Part shown: piece after piece, positions 1 through 5,686 of the stretch
Position numbering within the stretch: the stretch's first letter is position 1
How the letters are laid out: the number at the start of each line of letters is the position of its first letter
Assembly: GCA_041678045.1 (NCBI GenBank)
Contig: JBAYOV010000075.1
Coordinates: forward strand, 1-11,737
Length of the DNA: 11,737 nt
Source of the DNA: UBA2357 sp041678045
GTDB taxonomy: Bacteria; Pseudomonadota; Gammaproteobacteria; Burkholderiales; Rhodocyclaceae
Reading direction: 5' to 3'
Notes under the pieces: model-generated
What the model saw: the letters and a program-made list of their open reading frames with translations, nothing else
Told to the model about the DNA's origin: nothing
Databases searched by the model: none
Made by a program: the position numbers and the translations under genes

Positions 1-84
1 GATTCAGGATTCAGGATTCAGGATTCAGGATTCAGGATTCAGGATTCAGGATTCAGGATTCAGGATTCAGGATTCAGGATTCAG
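1..84. repeat. Perfect heptanucleotide tandem array, 12 x GATTCAG
   Basis: Twelve uninterrupted copies of GATTCAG fill the first 84 bases; the array may continue leftwards beyond the window. It lies upstream of the zinc-finger gene and ends 98 bp before its start codon. Read as GGATTCA it differs by one base from the GGATTCG unit of the array at 109-164 on the opposite strand, so the two arrays form an imperfect inverted pair. A perfect array of this length should be prone to slippage, so copy number may vary between strains. This is inference. Confidence 0.97.
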
Positions 85-108
85 AGAAAGGAAGGTTGCG
101 GGTTTTGC

Positions 109-164
109 CGAATCCCGAATCCCGACCCCCGAATCCCGACCCCCGACCCCCAACCCCCGAATCC
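109..164. repeat. Degenerate heptanucleotide array, 8 units of CGAATCC/CGACCCC
   Basis: Eight consecutive 7-bp units can be read: four CGAATCC, three CGACCCC and one CAACCCC. The array ends 7 bp before the Shine-Dalgarno sequence of the zinc-finger gene, so it probably lies in that gene's leader. Its complement (GGATTCG) nearly matches the 1-84 array, and the transcript could fold the two arrays onto each other. A five-unit relative is at 2041-2075. Confidence 0.93.
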
Positions 165-171
165 CATTTTT

Positions 172-177
172 GGAGAA
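172..177 (+). promoter_or_regulatory. Ribosome binding site of the zinc-finger gene
   Basis: GGAGAA lies 5 nt before the ATG at 183. It decides the start: the frame is open further upstream (ATG at 96), but that extension would translate the heptanucleotide array and has no comparable site. Confidence 0.8.
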
Positions 178-182
178 AACCA

Positions 183-407
183 ATGACCAACCCGAACACC
201 GCCGCGGCTGTGGGCAGTGACAGATACATCGAACCCAATGCGCAGAACTGCTACGAGGTCACGCGTGCCGACCTGCCGCTGCATTGCCCGATGGACAGCA
301 TGAGCCTGTGGAACTCGCATCCACGCGTATATCTGCCTATTGAGGCGACCGGGAAGGCCAGGTGTCCGTATTGCAGCGCGGATTATGTGTTGACGGACAG
401 GGACTAG
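183..407 (+). CDS. CHCC-type zinc-finger domain protein
   Basis: A 74-residue soluble protein of the zf-CHCC family, related to the zinc-binding part of the NDUFS6 subunit of mitochondrial complex I. The four predicted zinc ligands are all present: Cys35, His46 (in WNSHPRVYLPI), Cys61 and Cys64 (in RCPYCS). The length is normal for bacterial members. The ATG at 183 is chosen because GGAGAA precedes it and because the longer reading frame from 96 consists of repeat-derived proline- and arginine-rich sequence. The stop codon TAG lies inside a short heptanucleotide array (404-424). In many gammaproteobacteria a gene of this type sits between a branched-chain aminotransferase gene and LPS heptosyltransferase genes, which fits this neighbourhood. 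The bacterial role is not established; zinc binding is inferred from the motif. Confidence 0.9.
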   Translation: MTNPNTAAAVGSDRYIEPNAQNCYEVTRADLPLHCPMDSMSLWNSHPRVYLPIEATGKARCPYCSADYVLTDRD

Positions 408-424
408 GTCCTAGGTTCTAGGGC
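404..424. repeat. Three-unit heptanucleotide array (CTAGGTC/CTAGGTT/CTAGGGC)
   Basis: Three 7-bp units run in a row, the first of which contains the TAG stop codon of the zinc-finger gene. The stretch with the following CGAGG is a loose inverted match to 816-842 just around the ELM1 start, where CCTCGGCCCT and ACCTAG recur. Confidence 0.7.
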
Positions 425-478
425 CGAGGAAAGGCCGGCCACTGCCTGCTGACTGGATAAAGGAACCTGCGATTTATT

Positions 479-507
479 CGTCATTGCGAGGGGCGCAGCG
501 ACACGGC
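479..507. repeat. Single CGTCATTGCGAGG-type dispersed repeat segment
   Basis: The segment starts CGTCATTGCGAGGGGCGCAG and continues into GCGACACGGCA. It resembles the widespread bacterial intergenic repeat word GTCATTGCGAGGAGCGAAGC, recalled from general knowledge of such genomes. Only one copy is in this window, so its repeat nature is inferred from resemblance, not shown here. Confidence 0.5.
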
Positions 508-537
508 ACCCGCGAGTTTGCGAGCACAGGAACAATC

Positions 538-616
538 GTAGGGTGCGTCGAGGCGAAGCCTGACGCACCACCAGCGCCGAGGGTATTCGGTGGGTCGCTG
601 CGCCGACGCACCCTAC
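538..616. repeat. Inverted-terminus dispersed repeat, copy 1
   Basis: A 79-bp element whose first 13 bases (GTAGGGTGCGTCG, 538-550) are the perfect reverse complement of its last 13 (CGACGCACCCTAC, 604-616). An inner hairpin (GGTGCGTC with GACGCACC, about 542-568) lies in the left half. Copies 2 and 3 are at 1785-1860 and 2102-2176. It has no coding capacity and resembles REP- or MITE-like palindromic elements common in intergenic DNA of gammaproteobacteria. Its mobilising enzyme, if any, is not in the window. Confidence 0.88.
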
Positions 617-647
617 AGGCTGAATAAACCTTAAAAGCTCATTTCAG

Positions 648-768
648 CCGCGGAAGCGTACGGAAGACGTTGAAAGGCAGCGTGTCAATGCAACAGGTGT
701 TTCATCGCCCCGCGGGCCTCCGTGCGCACTGTTCGAGCACGTCCGTGCTTTTCCGCGTGATTCCGTGG
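648..768. repeat. Decayed copy of the ACACGGAA palindromic element
   Basis: The left arm (CCGCGGAAGCGTACGGAAG from 648) matches CCACGGAAGCACACGGAAA of the copy at 1881-1972 with few changes. The right arm (TTCCGCGTGATTCCGTGG, 751-768) matches TTCCGTGTGGTTCCGTGG. The centre is about 30 bp longer than in the two good copies and unrelated to them. It follows inverted-terminus copy 1 by 31 bp, in the same order as in the other two composites. Confidence 0.65.
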
Positions 769-800
769 TAGATACGGGTTTTAGGATGAATCACCCGCGA

Positions 801-870
801 ACCTCGGCTCAAGGACCTCGGCCCTTAGATGACCCAACCTAGCACCTCGTCCCTGGCACCTCGTCCCTTA
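801..870. repeat. Five-unit 14-bp (2 x 7) repeat spanning the ELM1 start codon
   Basis: Two 14-bp units (ACCTCGGCTCAAGG, ACCTCGGCCCTTAG) lie directly before the ATG at 829. A divergent unit (829-842) and two near-identical units (CACCTCGTCCCTGG, CACCTCGTCCCTTA) follow within the reading frame. The repeat therefore supplies the annotated start codon and codons 1-14 of the ELM1-family gene. Confidence 0.8.
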
Positions 871-1788
871 ACCATATGGCGCTTCATCGACGGCAAGCCC
901 GGGCATGAGAACCAGAGCGCGGGGCTGGTGCAGGCACTGCGCGTCCTGCGGCCGGTGGAGGTGCACGACCTGCCGGTGCCGGGCGAGATCGCGGCCGTCG
1001 GGGCCTGGCTGGCGCGGCGCTTTCCCTGGGGGCGGGCGCTGCCGGCGCCGGATCTCCTGCTCGGCGCGGGGCACGCGACTCACTGGCCACTACTCGCGGC
1101 GCGCCGCGCGCGGGGCGGACGGGCCGTGGTGCTGATGCGGCCGACGCTGCCGGGTGGCTGCTTCGACCTGTGCGTCGTGCCGGCGCACGACCGCCCGCGC
1201 GCCGCCGGCAACGTACTGGTGACGCGCGGTGTGCTCAACCGGGTGCGCCCGGGCGCGGCCAAGGACCCGCGGCAAGGCCTGATCCTGCTCGGTGGGCCGT
1301 CGAAGCATCATGCCTGGTCCACGCCACGACTGGTGGAGCAGGTGCGCACCATCGTCGCCCACGATACGGCGCGGCGCTGGGTGCTGACGACCTCGCGGCG
1401 CACACCGGCGGAGGTGCTCGCTGCGTTGCGCCCCCAGGTCGATCCGGAATGTATCGAACTGGTGCCCGGCGAGACCACGGCGCCGGACTGGTTGCCCGCA
1501 CAGCTCGCCTGGGCCGGCACCGTCTGGGTGAGCGCCGACAGCGTGTCCATGATCTACGAGGCATTGACCTCGGGCGCCGCGGTCGGCCTGCTGGAGGTCC
1601 CGGCGCGCGGCCGCGACCGGGTCGTGCGCGGCGTGGAGGCGCTGGTGGCCGAGGGCCTGCTGACGACCTATGCACGCTGGCTGGACGGCACCGAGCTGCG
1701 CGCCCCGCGGCAGCCCTTCAATGAGGCGGCGCGCGCCGCGCGCGCGATCCTGGCGCGGTTCTTCGCCGCGGATGCCTACGCCTCGTAG
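829..1788 (+). CDS. ELM1-family (DUF1022) GT-B-like protein
   Basis: A 319-residue protein of the family named after plant mitochondrial fission protein ELM1. Family-type blocks are visible: IDGKPGHENQSAGL (20-33), LLGAGHATHWP (77-87), LLGGPSKHHAW (153-163), TTSRRTP (187-193) and VSADSVSMIYEALTSG (234-249). The last block resembles the nucleotide-sugar-binding end of GT-B enzymes. The length is normal. Bacterial members have no settled function; the LPS neighbourhood suggests a glycosyltransferase-like role, which is inference. The start is uncertain: residues 1-14 are encoded by a 14-bp repeat, no good ribosome site precedes ATG 829, and the conserved part begins at IWRFIDG (residue 16). The TAG stop lies inside inverted-terminus repeat copy 2. 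Very GC-rich codons match the neighbours. Confidence 0.88.
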   Translation: MTQPSTSSLAPRPLTIWRFIDGKPGHENQSAGLVQALRVLRPVEVHDLPVPGEIAAVGAWLARRFPWGRALPAPDLLLGAGHATHWPLLAARRARGGRAVVLMRPTLPGGCFDLCVVPAHDRPRAAGNVLVTRGVLNRVRPGAAKDPRQGLILLGGPSKHHAWSTPRLVEQVRTIVAHDTARRWVLTTSRRTPAEVLAALRPQVDPECIELVPGETTAPDWLPAQLAWAGTVWVSADSVSMIYEALTSGAAVGLLEVPARGRDRVVRGVEALVAEGLLTTYARWLDGTELRAPRQPFNEAARAARAILARFFAADAYAS

Positions 1789-1860
1789 GGTGCGTCGGCG
1801 CACGCGACGCACCGTGGCGCGGTGTCCCGGTGCGTCAGGCTGCGCCTCGACGCACCCTAC
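1785..1860. repeat. Inverted-terminus dispersed repeat, copy 2
   Basis: A 76-bp element with the same perfect 13-bp termini as copy 1 (GTAGGGTGCGTCG at 1785-1797, CGACGCACCCTAC at 1848-1860). Bases 2-4 are the TAG stop codon of the ELM1-family gene, so the element abuts or has replaced the original gene end. A strong stem-loop would form in the transcript and might act on transcript ends, but no T-tract follows, so I do not call a terminator. Confidence 0.9.
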
Positions 1861-1880
1861 GCAACAGGTAAGAACAAAGA

Positions 1881-1972
1881 TGCCAGTCGACCACGGAAGC
1901 ACACGGAAATACACGGAAGGCGGGAATACAGCGGTTTTTCATTCCACGCCCTTCCGTGTGGTTCCGTGGCCA
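1881..1972. repeat. ACACGGAA palindromic element, full copy 1
   Basis: A 92-bp element starting TGCCAGTCG. Its left arm has three CACGGAA-type words (from 1892) and its right arm is CTTCCGTGTGGTTCCGTGG (1951-1969), complementary to the left. The central stretch GCGGTTTTTCATTCC is shared with the second full copy. Counted by eye, it differs from the copy at 2182-2273 at about 11 of 92 positions with no gaps. It follows inverted-terminus copy 2 by 20 bp. Confidence 0.92.
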
Positions 1973-2040
1973 CTGGCTGGAAGGTGTGCTGGTGTGGTGA
2001 CGCACCGGCCGGCGTACATGTCCTGCCGCAGGCGTGTCGC

Positions 2041-2075
2041 CGAATCCCGAATCCCGAATCCCAGATCCCGAATCC
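2041..2075. repeat. Heptanucleotide array, 5 units of CGAATCC
   Basis: Four perfect CGAATCC units and one variant (CAGATCC, fourth) run head to tail; a degenerate sixth may follow. It is the same unit as in the 109-164 array and in the same orientation. The stretch between 1973 and 2040 shows no other recognisable feature. Confidence 0.9.
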
Positions 2076-2101
2076 CGAGATACCGAATGAATGCAAATCC
2101 C

Positions 2102-2176
2102 GTAGGGTGCGTCAGCGCAGCGACGCACCATCGACACCCGGATCGGCGCGTCAGCCTGCGGCCCGACACGCCCTGC
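2102..2176. repeat. Inverted-terminus dispersed repeat, copy 3, decayed at its right end
   Basis: The left end GTAGGGTGCGTC is intact, but the right end reads CGACACGCCCTGC instead of CGACGCACCCTAC. The stretch from 2145 aligns with the right half of copy 2 with scattered substitutions. It is followed after 5 bp by the second full ACACGGAA element, repeating the order seen at 1785-1972. Confidence 0.78.
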
Positions 2177-2181
2177 GAGTC

Positions 2182-2273
2182 TGCCAGTCGGTCACGGAGC
2201 CACACGGAAATACACGGAAGGTGGGGATATAGTGGTTTTTCATTCCGTGTCCTTCCGTGTGGTTCCGTGGCCA
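2182..2273. repeat. ACACGGAA palindromic element, full copy 2
   Basis: A 92-bp near-identical relative of 1881-1972, lying 301 bp downstream in the same orientation. Both begin TGCCAGTCG and end GTTCCGTGGCCA. The gene for the first glycosyltransferase begins 28 bp after it. The element contains an in-frame ATG (2257) that would add 15 residues to that gene, judged artefactual. Confidence 0.92.
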
Positions 2274-2301
2274 ATCCTTCTTCTGCCCGCGAGCGCATGC
2301 C

Positions 2302-3423
2302 ATGCCGCGCCCGCTGACGGTAGTCCAAATCCTGCCGGCTCTGGAAACCGGCGGCGTGGAACGCGGTACGGTGGAAGTCGGCACTGAGTTGGTGCGCCGC
2401 GGCCACCGTGCCATTGTCATCTCCGCGGGTGGGCGCATGGTGCCCGAACTGGCGCGCGCTAAGGTCGAGCATGTCACCTGGCAGGTCGGCGCGAAATCAC
2501 TCATCACGTTGCGCTTCATTGGCAAGCTGCGCAGATTTTTGCGCGAGGAACGGGTCGATATCCTGCACGCGCGATCACGTCTGCCGGCGTGGATCGCCTA
2601 TCGCGCCTGGCGCAGCATGGATCCGCAGGCACGACCACATTTTGTCACCACCGTGCATGGGTTCTATAGCGTTGGCCGTTATAGCGCGGTGATGACCAGG
2701 GGTGAGCGTGTGATCTGCGTGTCGACGTCGGTCCGGGGTTACGTGCTCGAGCATTATCCCCAAACGCCGCCCGAACGGCTGCGCGTGATCCATCGCGGCG
2801 TGAACCCTCAGCTGTATCCGTATGGTTATGTACCAGGATCGCAATGGGTGGCGGACTGGTATCGCCAGTATCCAGCACTGCAGGAGGATTTCGTCGTAAC
2901 CTTGCCTGCGCGCCTGACGCGCTGGAAAGGGCAGGAGGATTTCGTCGACATCATCGCCGCGCTGGTGGCCGAAGGGCTATCAGTGCGCGGCCTGATCGTG
3001 GGCGATGCACATCCGCGCAAGCAGGCCTTCGCGTACGAACTCGAGGCGATGATCGCTGCGCGCAATCTGCAGGGCCATATTATTCTCACGGGCCACCGCA
3101 GCGACCTGCGGGAGATCATGGCGATGTCGGATGTGGTGCTGTCGTTGTCGCGCGATCCGGAAGCTTTCGGCCGCACCACCCTCGAAGCGCTGAGTCTCGG
3201 CAGACCCGTATGCGGCTATGTGCACGGTGGCGTGAAGGAGCAGTTAGAGGCAGTTTTCCCCGATGGCGCGGTACCGGTCGGCGACAAGCAAGCCGTCGTA
3301 CAGCGAATCATGCACTGGTACGAGCACCCCGTCCACGTGCCCGACGTGCATCCATTCACGCTGCAGCACATGCTGGATGCGACGCTTTCCGTCTATCACG
3401 AACTGGCGGATGCACCGCGGTGA
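2302..3423 (+). CDS. Glycosyltransferase family 4 (GT-B), first gene of the plus-strand LPS operon
   Basis: A 373-residue retaining-type GT4 enzyme predicted to transfer a sugar from an activated donor to the growing LPS core on the cytoplasmic side of the inner membrane. The N-terminal acceptor domain has the glycine-rich loop ETGGVERG (15-22). The C-terminal donor domain shows LPARLTRWKGQEDF, GLIVGDAH and the E-x7-E motif EAFGRTTLE (Glu287 and Glu295). ATG 2302 is preferred over ATG 2257: the extra 15 residues come from the palindromic repeat, and the family start (PLTVVQILPALETGG) fits 2302. The ribosome site is weak. The stop overlaps the next gene's GTG start by 4 bp (GTGA). The sugar and linkage cannot be read from sequence. 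Confidence 0.93.
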   Translation: MPRPLTVVQILPALETGGVERGTVEVGTELVRRGHRAIVISAGGRMVPELARAKVEHVTWQVGAKSLITLRFIGKLRRFLREERVDILHARSRLPAWIAYRAWRSMDPQARPHFVTTVHGFYSVGRYSAVMTRGERVICVSTSVRGYVLEHYPQTPPERLRVIHRGVNPQLYPYGYVPGSQWVADWYRQYPALQEDFVVTLPARLTRWKGQEDFVDIIAALVAEGLSVRGLIVGDAHPRKQAFAYELEAMIAARNLQGHIILTGHRSDLREIMAMSDVVLSLSRDPEAFGRTTLEALSLGRPVCGYVHGGVKEQLEAVFPDGAVPVGDKQAVVQRIMHWYEHPVHVPDVHPFTLQHMLDATLSVYHELADAPR

Positions 3424-4421
3424 AGGCATGCAATGACGTATTGGTGATTCAGCCGCTGCCTGGCATCGGTGACATGATCTGGCATCTGCCATTTCTCGCT
3501 GCAATCGCCGCGACCGCACCCGATGGGAGAATCGACATCCTGGCTAGACCGCGTTCGCGTGCTGATCAGCTATTGTCCGCCGTGGTGCATGTGAACGAGG
3601 TACTGTGGCTGGAGCGAGACAACGGTGAGCACGAAGGCTTGCACGGGCTGTTGCGGCTGTCCCGGCAGCTACGTGCGCGCAGCTACCGGGAGGCCTGGAT
3701 ACTGCACAATAGCGCGCGCTATGCGCTGCTCACCAGACTGGCGGGCGTCCCCGAAGTGATCGGCTACGGTGTTGGCGCGCAGCGGCTGTTTCAAACCCGC
3801 CATGCGGCCTTCAGTCATGCTGAGGCGAAAGGGCATCCCATCGACAAGGCGGCGCTGTGTCTGCACCGTCTGGGCATATCCGTGGCGGACGCTTTGCCGC
3901 ATCTGCCGGTTGCCGCGGATGCCGCTGCGCGGATGCACGAACGCTTCGCGGCGCTGCCGCGGCCGTGGATCGCCGTGGGCATCGGCAGCAGCGAACCGTT
4001 CAAACAATGGGGCGCCGACCGCTTCGCTGATCTGTGCGCGCGCATCGCGCGAGCAGGGCTGGGCAGCACGATTCTGGTGGGTGGCAGCGGTGAGCAGCCA
4101 CTGGCCGATAACATTATCGTACGTTCCGGCGTGGCTGTGCACAGTGCACTGGATCTCTCGGTGCGCGACATAGCGGCGCTGCTGGCGCAATGCGCAGCGT
4201 ACGTCGGTAACGACACCGGATTCCTTAATCTGGCCGCCGCTACCGGCATACCCGCGATCGGGCTGTTCGGCGGTTCGCCGCCGCTGGCCCACGATGACCG
4301 TATCCATTGCCTGCTGCCTGAGGACGGCAGCAGGCCCTGGTATGGCGCCCCATTCATGAACCGCATCGGCGTGAATGCGGTCATGGCCGTGCTCAATGCA
4401 TATCTGGAGGAAACAGGGTAA
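3420..4421 (+). CDS. Glycosyltransferase family 9 (heptosyltransferase-like), first of four
   Basis: A 333-residue GT9 protein, the family of ADP-heptose:LPS heptosyltransferases. The N-terminal GIGD (Asp18) occupies the place of the proposed catalytic aspartate of WaaC. GIGSSEPFKQW (187-197) supplies the conserved lysine (Lys195), and GNDTG (263-267) the donor-binding loop, followed by HP-poor LAAATGIPAIGLFGG. The start is GTG 3420: the frame is open far upstream (to 2844) only as a shadow of the GT4 gene, homology begins at DVLVIQPLPGIGD, and the nearby ATGs at 3428 and 3433 are out of frame. It overlaps the GT4 stop by 4 bp and shares one base with the next start. Whether the donor is ADP-heptose is inferred from the family only. 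Confidence 0.92.
   Translation: MKACNDVLVIQPLPGIGDMIWHLPFLAAIAATAPDGRIDILARPRSRADQLLSAVVHVNEVLWLERDNGEHEGLHGLLRLSRQLRARSYREAWILHNSARYALLTRLAGVPEVIGYGVGAQRLFQTRHAAFSHAEAKGHPIDKAALCLHRLGISVADALPHLPVAADAAARMHERFAALPRPWIAVGIGSSEPFKQWGADRFADLCARIARAGLGSTILVGGSGEQPLADNIIVRSGVAVHSALDLSVRDIAALLAQCAAYVGNDTGFLNLAAATGIPAIGLFGGSPPLAHDDRIHCLLPEDGSRPWYGAPFMNRIGVNAVMAVLNAYLEETG
4406..4410 (+). promoter_or_regulatory. Ribosome binding site of the O-antigen ligase-family gene
   Basis: GGAGG lies 10 nt before ATG 4421, inside the end of the preceding gene. With the TAATG stop-start overlap it supports translational coupling. Confidence 0.7.
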
Positions 4422-5686
4422 TGATTAGTTTGCTACGTGATAACTGGCGCTGGTTACTGATCCTATCAGCCATGCCGCTGTTCGCGACCAAGACCCTGTT
4501 CAATGCGCCGATGATCGTCATGCTGTTCATCGGCGGCTGGCTGTTCTTCAGGGCGCCGGGGCGGTGGCTGGCCGATCCGGCAGCGCGCCTGCTGTTGGCG
4601 CTGTTTCTGTGCTTCGAAGTGCCACTCCTCCTGTCGCTGCCGGATGCAGTCAATCTCGAGCGCTCTGCGGGTACAGCACTGGATGATCTGCGATTTTTCT
4701 TCGCCGGCATCTTCGTTATCGAGGTGCTGCGCAACGAGACGGCACGACGACGGCTGTTCTGGGGTGTTGGCCTGATCGGCGTCATCTGGTCGCTCGACGC
4801 CTTGCTACAGATGGTGGTCGGCTACGATCTGCTGGGCTATCCCTACAACGGCTCGCGACCGACGGGCATCTTCCATCCGAAGTTACGCATCGGCACGGTG
4901 ACAGCAACGCTGTCGCCGCTGCTGTTCGAGGCGATCCGTCTCTACGCACGCCGCCGACGTTGGGCCTGGCTGGGGCTGCCGGTGGTCCTGGCGATCATTT
5001 TCGTCAGTGGTAATCGCAATGCCTGGATGATGCTCACGGTAGCAATATTTCTATACCTCATCTATCTGTATTTGGTGATGCAGCGTGCGCAATGGCTGAA
5101 CCTGGTCGGTGGTGGGAGCCTGGTACTGACCACCATCATGATTGGCCTGCTGCAGTACCCGCCGATGCATGACCGTATGCAACAGACGTTGGGTGTCGTC
5201 AGCGAGGATTATCAGGCGGTGGATAATGCGATTGGTTTCCGCATGTCGCTCTGGAAAACTGCCTTCAACATGTATCAGGCACACTGGATCAACGGTGTCG
5301 GACCGCGTGGGTTCCGCTATGTGTATGTGAAGTATGCCGAACCCGATGATTTCTGGGTCCGGAACATGCAGGCCAACGACGAAGCCTATCCACAAACGCA
5401 TCCGCATCAGATGCTGCTGGAGATTGCCGCGGAGACAGGCAGCCTCGGGCTGGCAGGCTTCGTCCTGATGGCCTTCCTGTATCTGCGTGCCGCGCTGACG
5501 CAACCGATGGACGAACGCTCTCATCTCTGGCCGTGGGTGATTGCCGTGCTGGTTGCCTGGTTCCCGGGAAATGCACACATGGCGATCTATGCCAGTTACT
5601 GGGGTACCATCGCCTGGTGGTTGCTGATCGTCAGCATTGGCATGCTTCAGTTTGGTGTTTCCGCCCGGCGCACCGGAGACCGATGA
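4421..5686 (+). CDS. O-antigen ligase-family (WaaL/Wzy_C) membrane protein
   Basis: A 421-residue polytopic inner-membrane protein with about ten to twelve hydrophobic segments (for example near residues 12-25, 28-45, 57-74, 108-127, 185-195, 203-217, 228-243, 340-360 and 370-400). A large hydrophilic loop (about 245-335) should face the periplasm. It carries the family signature THPHQMLLEIAAETGSLGL with His327 and His329, and Arg199 in GNRNAWM matches the conserved arginine of WaaL-type ligases. WaaL joins undecaprenyl-linked polymer to the finished lipid A-core. Wzy polymerases and other Wzy_C-domain ligases share the fold, so WaaL is favoured by the location among core glycosyltransferases, not proven. 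ATG 4421 follows GGAGG; the end overlaps the next gene by ATGA. Confidence 0.9.
   Translation: MISLLRDNWRWLLILSAMPLFATKTLFNAPMIVMLFIGGWLFFRAPGRWLADPAARLLLALFLCFEVPLLLSLPDAVNLERSAGTALDDLRFFFAGIFVIEVLRNETARRRLFWGVGLIGVIWSLDALLQMVVGYDLLGYPYNGSRPTGIFHPKLRIGTVTATLSPLLFEAIRLYARRRRWAWLGLPVVLAIIFVSGNRNAWMMLTVAIFLYLIYLYLVMQRAQWLNLVGGGSLVLTTIMIGLLQYPPMHDRMQQTLGVVSEDYQAVDNAIGFRMSLWKTAFNMYQAHWINGVGPRGFRYVYVKYAEPDDFWVRNMQANDEAYPQTHPHQMLLEIAAETGSLGLAGFVLMAFLYLRAALTQPMDERSHLWPWVIAVLVAWFPGNAHMAIYASYWGTIAWWLLIVSIGMLQFGVSARRTGDR

Larger units (their letters stand above)
408..828. other. Repeat-rich spacer between the zinc-finger and ELM1 genes
   Basis: No credible gene lies in these 421 bp. They hold the end of the 404-424 heptamer array, a CGTCATTGCGAGG-type segment (479-507), an inverted-terminus element (538-616), a decayed copy of the ACACGGAA palindrome (648-768), and the start of a 14-bp repeat (801-870). 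The unassigned remainder (425-478, 508-537, 617-647, 769-800) shows no convincing sigma-70 promoter or rho-independent terminator. Confidence 0.75.

Noticed and set aside
1..164. Possible CRISPR array
   Set aside because: Units are 7 bp, contiguous and without spacers; these are simple tandem repeats.
1785..1860. Rho-independent terminator after the ELM1 gene
   Set aside because: The stem is strong but no T-tract follows either end, and the same element occurs elsewhere unconnected to a gene end.
1090..1914. Long minus-strand open frame (274 codons)
   Set aside because: It lies antisense to the ELM1 gene, is rich in Arg, Ala and Gly as expected for a GC-rich shadow, and runs into repeat DNA. 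The plus strand has recognisable family motifs.
2226..2233. Promoter -10 box (TATAGT) in front of the GT4 operon
   Set aside because: It lies in the repeat, the other full copy has ATACAG there, and no matching -35 hexamer is at proper distance. The real promoter of this operon remains unseen.
2257..2301. Fifteen-residue N-terminal extension of the GT4 gene
   Set aside because: It is encoded by the palindromic repeat and following spacer, and precedes the family-typical start; no ribosome site supports it.
408..2301. Genomic island or mobile element boundary
   Set aside because: No integrase, transposase, tRNA or attachment-site duplication is visible; the repeats are small non-coding elements and coding composition is similar on both sides.
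2844..3419. Upstream extension of the first GT9 gene in its open frame
   Set aside because: It overlaps most of the GT4 coding region in another frame and has no domain-like composition; homology starts at the GTG at 3420.
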